The translations under genes and the position numbers were made by a program. A stretch of DNA of 64,000 bases, taken from positions 1,831,795 through 1,895,794 of the forward strand of contig KE546968.1 of NCBI GenBank assembly GCA_000442125.1. The letters are read 5' to 3'. Origin of the DNA: Opeltia flavorubescens. Lineage: Eukaryota; Ascomycota; Lecanoromycetes; Teloschistales; Teloschistaceae. This document shows, one piece after another, positions 32,513-46,000 of the stretch (position 1 is its first letter; each line of letters begins with the position of its first letter). Below the pieces are notes generated by a model. The model was not told the origin of the DNA. It ran no database searches and was given only the letters and a program-made list of their open reading frames with translations.

Positions 32513-34751
32513 GATACCTATAAAAAATATAAAAAGCAGCGCCCTCGCTGCCAGTAGCGCCGGTAAGGTGTTTAAAGAGTATTAACGCTCGTTATATATA
32601 TTTTATATACTAGATATATCGTCGCTTTTATACTCTAATACCTTGTTTCTTACCTAGCTGGTTCCAATCTATATTACGACCGTACTTTTTAACCCCGTTC
32701 TCTATCCTATTTTAATTAATCAGCTCGTCGTATTACTACTAAGATAAACGTATATACCGGTAGCGTTATAGCTTGCGATTCAAAGTAGCTATAGTAGTAC
32801 AACGCTTATATATATAAAAGCGTGGAGAAAGTATATAAAGATATATAGTAGATATAAGGAGATACGGCGATAAGGTAGAAATATACAGCGGCGAAATAGG
32901 GGGTAACGGTATAACTAGCGGTATAATTTACTTCTGCGCAAAATCAATACTAAATTATTTAAAATAAATTTAATTTGAAAATACTATATTTAAGCGCTTT
33001 TAAATATTTATTTCTAATTAATTAAAATTAAATTAAATATTTATTAGCGTTATTTTAAACTTATAAAGCCTTTTAAATAGTATTATTGAATTTATTAATA
33101 CCAGCTATTTCTTCTAGCGCTTAATATAAATTATAAAGATAAGTATAAAAATATTAGTATATATAGTAAAAAGTATATTTTTATTACTACTAAATTTATA
33201 GGTAAAAGTTATCTTTTTCTCTTTTATTATTATAAATTTTTTAGCTATATAAATAACGATATTATACTTTATAAACTGCGATAGGCCTATAATAAAACCC
33301 GTCTATAAGTTATCTACTAGATAAGCTTCTATAGGTATATTTTAACTATCAAATCCACCTAGTTGGACGTTGAATCGCGCAATTTTATCGGTAATTTATA
33401 GGCTATATACGCCTTATAGTATTACCGGCTTCGTTTTTTATACTATACTATAATCTATTAGCTCTAGAAGCAGGAGATTTCTATCGAGAATTAAAGCTCC
33501 ACTACTAGTATTAATATATACCTGGAGTTTAATATCAAATAGGTATACTTAAACTATTGTATAGCCTAATTCAAGGCGCCGAAGTGTATATATATAGTCC
33601 CTAGTATATTTTTCAAGTTTATACTACTTCCTAATATAGGAATATTAATAGCCCCTAGGGTTATAACTATATACATCTAGTATATAATCTTATAGCTCGT
33701 CTGAATTACCAAATACTAGAGATAACGGGTATTTATAACAGGCAAATAGCTGTATTCTATACCATTCGTTTCGTGCATCGTTGAAATTAATTGATAGGCT
33801 ATAGGTATAGTACGTTTCTACAGGCGTATTATCTATAGTTTATTTATAAAGATTTTCGGTATCTTTTTACTCTCCTGGTTCTTCTTCGTCTCTATAAACT
33901 ATATAATAGGATTCTTGACCACTTAAATTTGCTGTATTATTTATATTACTAAAATAAGCGTTTTACTGCCGATTTTACTGTAAATTGAATATAGGGCCGA
34001 TATATAGGTTTTTTAGTGCCTCGATCTGGTATTGAAAGTAATTAGTACGCTAAAAATCAATTTAGCGCTTCTTCTAAAAACCAGTACTATTTTACCTGGG
34101 ACTATTTTACTATCTAAAAAACTTTTACTAGCGGTACTACTAGCGAGCTTGTAATTAATATAACTGATTCTCGCGTTAATTCTATTATAGTTGGTAGTTA
34201 TACCTCTAAAAAAAACCCTAATAAAATTAACGATTCTTTATAGCTTTTTCCGGTACCTTTTACTTATAAAAGCGTTTTTATACTATATTTTTAGCTTTCA
34301 GCTAGATAATAAAATCCAGTAGGTTTATATAGAAACCTAGTCGGTTAATATTATATTACAGGCTAAATATTAGATAATTATAGGCCTATATAACCTGGCT
34401 AGCGATATTAAAACCTGTATTTCTACTATATCTAGCTACCGTTTATATATATTCCGCTAGAGAATATTGCTTTTTTATATCTTTAATAATAAATTAATCT
34501 ATATTAAGTAAATTTAGTATATTTAATTAGTGTATTTTAAATCTAGCCACTAGCTTTTTCTCCTAGAAATTCAGATTCTCGCCTGTTTATAGGCTACCTC
34601 GCTAGAGATTATCTAGTTCTATAGAAAACTATACTTAGGCGCCGCCGCGGAGGTATAAATATAGATTTTAGTATATTAATATAATATTTTTAGTTTATAT
34701 AATATTTTTAGCTATACTAATAAAAAGGTATATATCGCGAAAATAAATATT

Positions 34752-35012
34752 TTATTTTATAACAACGAAATCGCTTTTATTATAGGTAGCTTCTAATAAA
34801 TAGAGGTTAAAATAACCTATATCTAATAGCTTGAATTTAGCGCTAGTATTAATAGTACTGGCGTTATTAGTATAATTTTGGTTGGCGGTTATAAAAGCAA
34901 GGAAATCCTTTATAATAATACTAGGAGACGATAGAAATTTTAGAGGCGGAATAGGCGGAGTAATACTAAAATAGCTCTGGTTCTCCTGTATATTCTTTTG
35001 GCGTTTCTCCAA
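34752..35012 (-). other. Gag-like coding remnant inside the LTR element
   Basis: An open stretch of 86 codons contains LDIGYFNLYLLEATY, similar in style to the conserved gag segment of ascomycete LTR elements that precedes the capsid-like region. It is a fossil fragment; no full gag is present. Confidence 0.4.
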
Positions 35013-35673
35013 GCTCTTTTGGCGGCCAGTATTATTGCGTAATAGGCTAGTAAACTCTTTTATTTCGCCTTTAAAGTTATAAAGTTCGTTATATAGATTA
35101 TTTATACGCTTATTTATATTATTTTTGACTTTATTAAATTGAATACGCTAATAGTAGAACGAAAGCTTATATTTTTAAAATATAAATTTATCCTATATAT
35201 TCTTTTTATTAATTTACCTAATAATAGAGTCGATAGTTTATTAACCCCTTTTATTAACTGGTAATAGCTTATAGTTCTGCGTATAATCTTCTAATATAGC
35301 TAATTTACGTTTATATCTACTACGGCCACGAGATTTTGTATTTATATTAAACTCTTTAGTAGTATCTTTAAATTCGTTGAATTATAAGCCTACTAGGCCC
35401 GAAATAAAGCCGTTTATATCTATATAACTGAATACGCTCCGCGTAATTTAGGTAAAAAACAATCGAACCATTGGCAGTATTAGATAGGTAGATAGAATAG
35501 GTAGGTAGTATAATATACAGGAGATGTTTGCTTGATTTTGGCGAGCGGAAGTTGGTAAGTTTCTACCGGTACAGGAGGACTTTTAACGGTATTTTGCTAC
35601 TGGCTAATATATAGTAGATAGTCTATATATAATAATATAGGTAGGATTATAAATTTATACAATTGCTACTATT

Positions 35674-35845
35674 TATTAGGGTATAGAATATATATAGTAT
35701 AAAAAGTAAATAGTTGAGAAGTTAATTGCTAAATCTCTATAAAATTGCTGTAAAATATATAAGAATACTAATACGCGCTAGATCTAATCAGGTAATAATA
35801 TCTTAGTATATATTTTCCACGGTACTCTATAATAGAACCGTAATA
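35674..35845 (-). repeat. 172-bp LTR (window-right; 5' LTR if the element is on the minus strand)
   Basis: Second copy of the LTR, followed at once by the duplicated AGAAA. Some sites are more altered here and others in the partner, as expected if RIP struck the copies independently. Confidence 0.85.
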
Positions 35846-35852
35846 AGAAATT

Positions 35853-36004
35853 CGATATTAATAGTTAAATAATTTATAATCGATTTTATTTTTTATTATA
35901 TTAATTAAAAATATATAAAATTATTAATACGCGCTAAATCTAATCCGGTAGTAGTATTAAAGATTATTATTTCTATAGTTATATTTTAAAATAGAACCGG
36001 AATA
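35853..36004. repeat. Diverged LTR-like sequence next to the younger element
   Basis: Words shared with the 172-bp LTR occur in the same order: AAAATATATAA, TAATACGCGCTA, ATCTAATC and ATAGAACCG. The copy is more altered than the LTR pair. It could be a solo LTR of the same or a sister family. Confidence 0.45.
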
Positions 36005-39000
36005 AATAAACGGCTTAAATAAATCAAAAAATACTATATATAAAATAAATAATTTTATTTTTTATTATTATATTATTCTTTTTTATATAAAAAAATCCGA
36101 AATTTTATTTATTTTTTCGATTATTAGATTAATTTTTTATTTTTTTTTTTATCTTTTATTTTATTATAAAAGGACTAGAATTAATTCTAGAATAGTAATT
36201 AATTATATTTATAGATTATCCGTTTTAAATAGATATTTTTAGAAAAGTAAATTTATAAAAAGAAATTATAATAATAATCGTTTATTTTATAAATAAAATA
36301 TATATTAATTAAATAAAGATAGATTTTTAAAAAAGGTATAAATATTATTATTTAAAAAAGTTTATATTATAGAGATTTTAAATACTTTTTATTAATTAAA
36401 TAATTATTAAATTAGCGGTGTAATATTTATATAATAGTATATTTTTAAAATTAAAAAATAATATATTAATCGATATTTTTATAAATATATTAGATATTTT
36501 TATTTAAAAAAAAGTAATAATACTATTAAAAATTAAAATATCAGATAAAATTTTATAATTAAAAAAAAAGGGCCTTTTTTTAAATTTTAATTAAAATAAA
36601 ATTTAGATTAATTAAATTAATATTTAATAATATATATATAATATCGTTAAAAATTAAAATTAAAAAGAAAAAAAGTTAGCTATAATTTTAAAACCCTTGT
36701 CGGTATTTTATAATATAAAAAATTTTTTTATATTATCTAATTAATAGAATTATTTAATTTATATTATAGATAATTTTTATTATTTTAATAAAACTTCCAG
36801 CGGTATTATTAAAAAATAAAAATATAGTATAATATAAATAATTCGTTATTTTAATTAGTCTAATAATATTAATATATCTAGTTTTTTAGTTTATTTCCAA
36901 ACGATTCTTTATTTATATTCCTATTTTTTTTTTAAATCTAATACTATAATCGGCGCTCGCGAGTAATATTTTAAATCGGAATTAATATAAAAAAATTTAC
37001 TTTTTAATTTTTTTTTATAATTTTTAATTATAATAAAAATATCTATTAATTATTATTTTAATAAATTATTATTAAAAATATTAGGCCTTTATTTTAAAAA
37101 TAAAATCGGGTTTTATAATATATAATATATAAATTAATTAAAAATTAATAATTAATAATTATTATTTTAATAATATAAGAATAAATTTTTTATATATTAA
37201 TAATATTTAAAAAAATCGTTATTTAATTATTTAAACTATATTATACTAGATTATTTTTATAATAATCTTTTTTTTTAAATCTATCAAAACTTTTTATTTA
37301 TATTTTTATCGTTATTTATATATTAAAATCGAGTTTTAATAATATTTTTATTTATTTTAATTATTTAAAATTAAATTAGTTATAATACTAATCAATCTTT
37401 TAATTATATTATACCCGCGATAAATATTTAGCAAAGATTTACTCTATTATTAATAAAAATAAATTCTAAAAAAAAAGTTTCCTTTTATTATTTTTTTTAT
37501 TATTTTTTTTATTAGAGTTATATAAATTTAAAAATAATAATTAATCTATAATAAATATTTTATTAAATTTTATTAATTTATTTTTTTTTATCGGTTTTTT
37601 TTACTATATTATTTTTTCGGTTTTTTTTTTTTTTTTTTAGCTATTATCTTTATTTTTTTTATATATAGTATTTCGGAATATTTAAATTCTATTTATTCTA
37701 AAAAAAATAATTTTACTCTCGAATAGGTTTACCGATTTATTTTTTCTATTCTTTTCTTTTAAAACTAGTTTTAAAGAGTACTACTATTAATAATAATAAA
37801 GAACGAGGTTTAATTTTAATAATAGCTAAAATAGCGTTAATTATAAAATAAATATTATTAACTAGTATAAAAAGGCTACCGCCGATAATAGAAAAAAATT
37901 AAAAATCGAAATTATTTTCGAATTTAATAATTATTATTATCGTAAAATATTATTTATTTTTATTCTAATTTTAATAATAGCCCGAACGGATTAAAAAAAT
38001 TATTATTATCGCTACCCGGGCCCTTTTAATAGCGGCTAGAATAATAAATTTATATTTAAATCCGTTTAATAACCCGATAATAGAATTAAATTTCCTATAA
38101 ATAGTTTTAAAAGATAATTTAATATTAGAAATAATAATAATTTTATAAATTAAAACTTTTAAATTACTTTTTTTAATATAAAAAAGTCCGATCCGGAGCT
38201 AATATTATATTTTTATACCGCTAAAACCTTTTTTTATAATTACTTCTATATAGGTAGTAAAATAGGTAATATCGACCGTTATTTTCTTTATACAGCCGAT
38301 ACTTTAAAAAATCCCGAAGATTATATACTCTTCGGTATTATTAAAATATAGATTTTTATAATTAAAAATCCTTTATTAATTAAAATCGGCGATTTTATAA
38401 TATTAGCGTACCTAATTATAATAAATATCTTTTTTAAAATAATAATAGAGACGAAAGAAAATAATATTAATTTTTAATAATTTACCCGGTTGTATATAAA
38501 TTAAAAGCGCTTTTAAAATAGTAAAAAAGTAAATAACTATTATTAAAATATATTAGCCGTTATACTAATTAATTTATCGTTTAATTATTTTAATTTATTT
38601 TAATTAAAAAAGATAATAGATTTTTTAATTTAAACCCCGATCTATATATTAATAAATTTATCTTCCGAAATTTTAAAAAAAAAAAAAAAAAAAAAATAAA
38701 AAAACCGGTTCTAAAAAAAATAAAAAAAAGAAAAAATAATTATCTATAAATTAATTATCGATATAATTTTTTAAATAAAAAAATTTTTTTTTTTAATATT
38801 ATTAGTTTAATAAGAAACTTTTATTTATTATTTCGACGATTTCTATTAATAATAAAAGTTCGCTTAAAGATTATTAATAAAAAAAATAATTAATTTCTAA
38901 TAATTTTATTAATTCTTTACTTCTACTCGTTTTTTTTTTTTTTATTTTTTTTTTTTTATATTTTTCTTTTAACTAATTTTATTTTCTTTTCTACTTTTAT

Positions 39001-41134
39001 ATTCTATTAGTCTTTTTAATTATCGAGTTTATTTTTTTACCCGTTTATTTTAATTTATTATTTTAAAAAAATAAAATTTTTAAACTTTATATTTATTATA
39101 TTTAATTATTTTTAAATATTATTTCCTTTAACTTTTTATTGTTTTTTATCGAACGCGTTATTTTTATTTCTTTTTTATTTATTTTTATACCGAATTATTT
39201 TATTATTTTTTATTTAAATATATTTCGATAATTATTAAATCCTTTTTCTATTTTAATTTTTCGAAAATTTAATTCGACGTTTATTATTTTTCCTTCGATT
39301 TACCTTTTATTATAATAACTATATACCTGAATTAAAAACACCCGTAAACTTTTTAATAAACTAAAAAAATATATTAAAAAACCGGAGGTATTTTATAAAT
39401 ATCGGAGTTTAATTATTAATATTAAAAATACCGGGTCGAATTAAAATAACGCCGGATTATACTCGCGGATTAAACTATATAATAAAAGTATAATAAAAAA
39501 AAATAAAAAGCTAAATTAAAATAAAAATAAAAGTAATAAAAGCGGATAAATATTTTTAAACTATTTAAAACTTATTTTAATATAAATTAAACTATTTTTT
39601 AAAATTTTATCCAAATTAAACTAGATTTAAATAAAAAAATTAAAAGTAAAAAATAAAAAGGTCGGGAGCTTAAAAAAAAAGGAAACCGGATAAAAAAAAA
39701 GATTAGATTCGGAAAAAGAAACGGGGAAGATATTAAAGAAAAAAAAAATAATATCGATTGAAATATAAAAATTAATAAAGTTTATAATATTAAAACGGAG
39801 AAAAATTTTAATAAAAAGAAAAACTTTAAAAAAAATAAAAAAAACGATAATATTAATAAAAAAGAAAATATCGATTATAAAAAAGCGTTTAATAAAAAAA
39901 AAATATTAATAAAAAAAAAATATCGATAAAAAAAAAAATTAACGAAAAAAAAAAGTCGAGAAAAAAAAAAAAATTAAAAAAAAGGAAGATAGTATTAATA
40001 AAGAAAAGGATATTAATAAAATTAAAAACGTCGAAAATAAAATAAATATTAATAAAAATAAAAAGATCGATTTAAATAAAAACGCGGAAAATAAAAAAAT
40101 TTTAGTTATATAAAAGGCCGTAAAAAATCGAGTAGACTTTATAAAAAAAAAATTTATAAACGAAAAAAAAAAAAATAATAAAAAATTAAAAAAAATATAT
40201 AAAATAAAAAACGAAAAAAANAAAAAAAAAAACAAAATCGATAATATAATAGGAAATAATAAATAATTAAAAAAAGTAAATAAAATAAAAAAAATTTTTA
40301 TAAAAAAATAAAAAAAATAATAAAATAGAAACGGAGTAAAATTAAACTAGAAAATATTTTTCGATAATAATAATTAAATAATATAAAAAATATTCGAGTA
40401 TTTATTTTTTTTATTTTCTCCGCTTTTTTAATATACTATTCTATTTTTTTTTATAGTATCTACCGCTCCTTTTAATTTTTTTCTCGCCGGTATTTTAATA
40501 TAGGACCTATAATATTCCTTTTTTTTTTGTTTTTAATATTCTATAGCGATTATCGACTTTAATATTATTATAAAACTAATTTTACCCAGTTCCGCTCTTT
40601 TAATTTAAAAATAACCATTAATATTAAAAAAAAAGTTTATAATATAGGCGGCCGGCGATATAAATTTAAAAATTTAACCTTCCGTCCTCTAATAAAACTC
40701 GTTTTTATTATTCGAAACTAATAAATATTTATTACTTTTATACCTCGAATCGATATCGGGTTATTAATTATTAATCTATTTTTATTTTTAAATAAGTCTC
40801 CCGCGATCGATATTATACTATCTAGCTCCCTATATAATAGCCGACGGTACTTTTTTTTTAATTTATCCGTGGATTCCGCTTTTTAAAATATTATTTATAT
40901 TATTAAAAATAAATACCGCCCGCTTTTTATCTTTTATAGATATATATTTAGAAGAAAAACCGATATAAACCGCGCAAACTCTAACGCTTTAAAAATATTT
41001 AATATAATTTATAAATTAAATCGAAACTTTTATCCTATATAATCGAAGATAAAATTTTTAAAAATAATTATCGAAAGTTAAACTATAACTTTAATTTTTA
41101 TCGAGGAAAAAAATTTATATTTTAACGGCCAACT

Positions 41135-41440
41135 GCAGCTTTATTATCTAGTATATAAAAGCTATCCCAGCTTTATTATCCAGTATACAAAAATCACGAA
41201 AATTACAAAAATTAAAAAAAATTACCCCAGCTCTATTATCTAGTATACGAAAATTATAAAAATTACAAAAACTATAAAAACCACGAAAACTACAAAAATT
41301 ACAAAAAATTATTCTAGTTTTATTATCTATAATAAAAACGATTCTAGCTTTATTATTTATTATATAAAATTTATAAAAATTATTTTAATTTTATTATTTA
41401 TAATAAAAATTATTTTAATTTTATTATTTAATATTAAAAA
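41135..41440 (+). repeat. Minisatellite, AGCTTTATTATCTAGTATA-type unit
   Basis: About seven imperfect copies of a unit close to CAGCTTTATTATCCAGTATA, spaced irregularly by runs of ACAAAAATTA. The first copies keep CA dinucleotides and the last ones have lost them. Confidence 0.65.
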
Positions 41441-42044
41441 TCGTCGTTTAATTATTTTACCGCTATATTATAATTATTGATAAAATATTTCCCGCTAAAA
41501 ATTTTAGCCTTTAGCGGTTTTATTATTTATTTTATTGTTTTTTTTTCTACTATTCGTTTTTCTCGCTAATAGGTCTAGTCCTACACGAAATTTACCGCCG
41601 GTTTTATTTAATAATCCGGCTTATTTTATTTTTTTTATCGATTTTATTTACTATTTCTACTTTTTTATTATTTCGAAAAATATTTATTTACCGGTTTTTA
41701 TTTCTTTTATTTATTTATTTTTATTTTTTATATTTTATACTTTTATACTATTTTTTTGTATATATACTTTTTTCGTTTTTTTATATATATACTTTTTTTC
41801 TTTATTATATATATACTTCTTTTTTTTACTATTTATATATTTTTTAATTATATATATACCTTTTATATTTTATTAATCTTTATAATATATATAAAATATT
41901 TTTATTATAGATTTTATATCCTTTTTAAAAAACTTTTAATAATTTTACCGGTAAATATAATATTTACCAACTTTAACGCTATTTTTTCGATATATTAATA
42001 CCAGTTATTATATATAAAGCTCTCGCCTCCGTTTTACCGCAGAT

Positions 42045-42225
42045 ACTATTTTACCGGCTACCTTATAGACTATTTTACCCGTTATTTCGCCCGTTTTTTT
42101 ACCTATTTCTTTATTTGTTATTTTACCCGCTATTTTATTTATTATTTTACCTGCTTTTTTACCTATCTTTTTATAGGCTATTTTATACGCTATTTTACCT
42201 GCTATTTTACAAACTATTTTATAGT
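42045..42225 (+). repeat. Minisatellite, CTATTTTACCCG-type unit
   Basis: Roughly a dozen imperfect copies of a 12- to 16-bp unit such as GCTATTTTACCCG are arranged head to tail. Confidence 0.65.
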
Positions 42226-42534
42226 TTATATATACGATTATTATTAAATTTAAAAATTTTTATCCTTTTTTTTTTATTTTAAATATATAAATATTACTTT
42301 TATTTATATTTTATCGATTTTTCTAAACCGATTTCTATTTAAAGCTATAATAATTGAAATATTTTATTTTTTAAATTAAATTTATCGATTATTCACGGAA
42401 ATTAACGCTAAATATAAATTACTCGAAAAAATTCCTATTATATCTATTAATTAAATCTATTTAATAATAAACCGTAATATTTTTATTAATAAATTATAAT
42501 AATAGCTAAAAACGATTAGTATATTATTTATTAT

Positions 42535-43020
42535 TATATATTAATCTATTATAATATATTTAACCTATTTTAATATATTTAATTTATTATAATATATTCA
42601 ATCTATTATAATATATCCAACCTATTATAACGTATCCAATTTAATATCGTGTATTTTACCTAGTATTATATATTTTATCTACTATTATATATTTTATCTG
42701 CTATTATATATTCCATTTATTATAATATATCCAAATTATTATAATATATCCAATCTATTATAATATATTTAATCTAGTATTTTAATATCGCGTATTTTAT
42801 TTAATATTATATATTTTATTTATTATTATATATTTTATATATTATTATATATTTTATTTACTATAATATATTTAAACTACTATAATATATCCAACCTGCT
42901 ATTATATATTTTATCTATATATTTAATCTATTATAATATATTTAATTTATTATTATATATTTTATTTATTATAATATATTTTATCTATTTATATATATTT
43001 ATTATTATATATTTATTTTT
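42535..43020 (+). repeat. Minisatellite, CTATTATAATATATCCAA-type unit
   Basis: A long run of imperfect 17- to 20-bp units alternates between ATAATATATCCAA and ATTATATATTTTATCT forms. It begins about 310 bp after the previous array. Confidence 0.65.
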
Positions 43021-46000
43021 TTTTTATTTATTTTATCTATAAATTCGGCTATTAAAGCGTTTAAATATAAATAATAATAATATTTAATATTCTATAAAAT
43101 TATATATATTTTAATTCTAAATATATTTTTAATATTAAATTTTAATAAAATTCGATAAAATTATTATTATTTAAATAAAAATAATAAATAATAAAAAAAA
43201 AAAAAATTATTTTTTAATAAATTCTAATAATTAAAATTTACTTTTTTAAAATCGCGCCGAAAAATTATAGGTAAAACCCTACTATAGAATTTTATTTATA
43301 ATTTTTCGACGTAATTTTAAAAAATAAAATATAATAATTATATTTAATTAAAATAATAAAAAAATTATAATATATTTTTTAAAAATAAAAACCGTTTATT
43401 ATTTATAAATTTATTTTATTATTATATTAAATTAGTTTTTTTTTTATAAATATTTTTAATTTTTTATATAAAAAATAAATTATAAATTATAATATATTTT
43501 TTAATTATATATTAATAGTTTATAATATATTTTTTTTTTTATTTCTATAATATCGGTAATTTACTTTTAATTTATAATTAATAATTTTTTATAAAATAAA
43601 TAGGTTTTAACCTATATATATTTCTATATATTTTTTATAAAAATTAATCCTTTCGGTTTTTAGTTTATTAAATATATTTTAAATTATATTATTAATATTT
43701 ATATATTATATATTTCTCTAAATTAAATTATATTAAAATATCGAGTTTTTTATATAAAAATATTTTATATTTTTTATTATTTATTTTAAAAGAATTTAAA
43801 AGCTAATTTTATAATATTTAATTAATCTAGTATCTATTATTTTTAAATAAATATTATAAATTAAAATTTTTATAATTATTATTAAACCTAATATTATATT
43901 TCTACAAAAATGATATTATTTCTAAAACTTCGCTAAAGCTAATTGATTGAAACTGGCTGAATTAGTTAAAAAAGTATACTACTTTTAAAATAAAAAATAT
44001 ACTAATACTTTTTTATATATAGTCGATTTTTAGTAAAAATATTTAATTATAAAATTATTAAACTAATCGAGCGTATTTTAATAAATCTATTAGCTAAAGT
44101 TCTACTTAAAAATTAAAACTATTAATAGAGTTAAAAGTTTTAATAATTTATAATCGTAGAAAATTTAACCGAATTTTATCTATAAATTTTTAATTTTAAA
44201 AAAAAACTATTACGTTTTATAATATATTATAGAATCAGCGAATTTTATTTATAATTTTATATATTAAATAATAATCTATATCGAATATAATTATTATATA
44301 TAATTTAAAGTAGTATATTATTATTTAAAGCGATATTATAAATTAAAAAATTTTCTATTTAAAACTATATATAAAAAAACTAAAAAGTTTAATTATACCG
44401 ACCTTTTTTATTTATAGCTTTTATCGAACTAGATTTTTATAAAAAATCTACCGATTAGCCGGGGTTATAAATATAGAGTTATTATATATAATAATAAAAA
44501 ACCGTTTATTAATCGAAATTATAAAATAATAAAAAAATATTTAAATTAAATTTATAAAATTGGTTTTCGATATAATAAAATATAATTTTAAATATTAAAT
44601 ATTAAAAAAATTTACATATAGTTTTATTTCTATAATTTATATAATCGATCTTTTATTATAAAACTTCCGCGATTAATAAAATAAATAATATTTTAATAAT
44701 ATATAATTAAATAGTATATAATCGAATTATATATAGTTCTAGATAAAACTTTTATATTTAACGCTTTAGATTTTATAATATTTTTAAAGGAGTAGTATTT
44801 AAGCAGTTAATAACTTTAGAAGAATTAATATAAATATTTTCCTATTTTAAATACCGAGACCGTTAATAAGATAGTTTTATAATTTAAAAAGATTAGTATT
44901 AATTAATAAATCGCGAGTTTAAAAATTAATACTACCGAGTTTAAAAAATATATATAGCCTACTACTAATAATAAATTTTACTTATATTATATTATAAGTT
45001 ATATCGACGATTATATAAAAAGTTTATTAATATTTATAACGTTTAATTAATTTCGACCGTATATAACTAGTTAAATAAATAGTTTTAGTTTATTTAGAAA
45101 TTTTTTAATAAAAAGCTATTTTTAATATTTCGAAAAGTTCTATTAATAAAGTTACCGCGCGGGTTTTAATTTTTTTTAAAGAAGATTATATTAAGTCGAG
45201 CGGTTTTTATAAAATCTAGGAGTATATTATAATAAAAAGATATATTATTATATAAAATAGCGCTATTATATTTTTTTTAACTCTTTTTAAAAATTAAAAT
45301 TATTTATTACAAGTAATTTATATTTAAAAATCGACCGCGATTTATTAGTATTTTTATTAATTATTTTTTATTTTATATTTTTTAAATTATTATTTATATA
45401 TAGTCTATACTTTTAAAATCGATTAGAAAAATCTTTTTTTTAAAGAGGAAATTTTAAAAAATAAAAATTCGATTATTTTAAAATTAGTATTAATATATTT
45501 TTAAGCGCGTTTTATAATTAAAAAAATAAAAGCTTTATTATTTCTTTTAATCCGTATCTATTATAAAAAATCGGCGTTTATTTATTTATTAATTGGGTAT
45601 ATAATTTTATTAATTATTAAATTAAATAATATTTAAATTTTAGCGCGCGATTTTATATATTATTTTAATTATATAATCTACTATATATAATTCTAGCTTC
45701 TAGAATATAGAATTAAATCTAAAAATAATAGTTTAAAAAGTTTTAATTTACTGGAATAAATTATACGAGTTTAATATATATAATATCTAATTAATACTAC
45801 TTTAACTCTAATAATAAAATTTCTCTTTTAATATCTATTTACTAAGAAAATAAAAAATAATTCGATATATTACCCGCCGATTATAATTAATTTATATTAT
45901 ATATAAATTAATTATTTAAATATTAACCTTTCTATTAATTTCTAATAGCGATTATTATAGGTTCTTTTTTAATCGGCGGAAGATATTTATTAAAATATTT

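Larger units (their letters stand above)
32341..35845 (-). mobile_element. LTR retrotransposon fossil, 3.5 kb
   Basis: Two 172-bp direct repeats bound this element. A 5-bp duplication, AGAAA, flanks it at 32336-32340 and 35846-35850. The LTR ends TATTAGGG and CCGTAACA/CCGTAATA fit an original TG...CA pair. The inside is 3.2 kb, too short for a full gag-pol. An open stretch at 35012-34752 on the minus strand looks gag-like, as in fungal retroelements, which sets the orientation. It retains CA dinucleotides that the surroundings lack, so it is younger than its host sequence, yet it is RIP-altered and clearly broken in many places. Confidence 0.75.

Noticed and set aside
39939-40235. Minus-strand 98-codon Phe-rich frame
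   Set aside because: It is the complement of a long A-rich tract and contains an undetermined base. It is low complexity with no protein-like features.
41535-41998. Open frames of 80 and 113 codons made mostly of Phe, Ile, Leu and Tyr
   Set aside because: They lie in RIP-altered AT-rich DNA and their composition is what random TTT/ATA/TAT sequence encodes. No start context, domain or regular helix pattern supports a gene.
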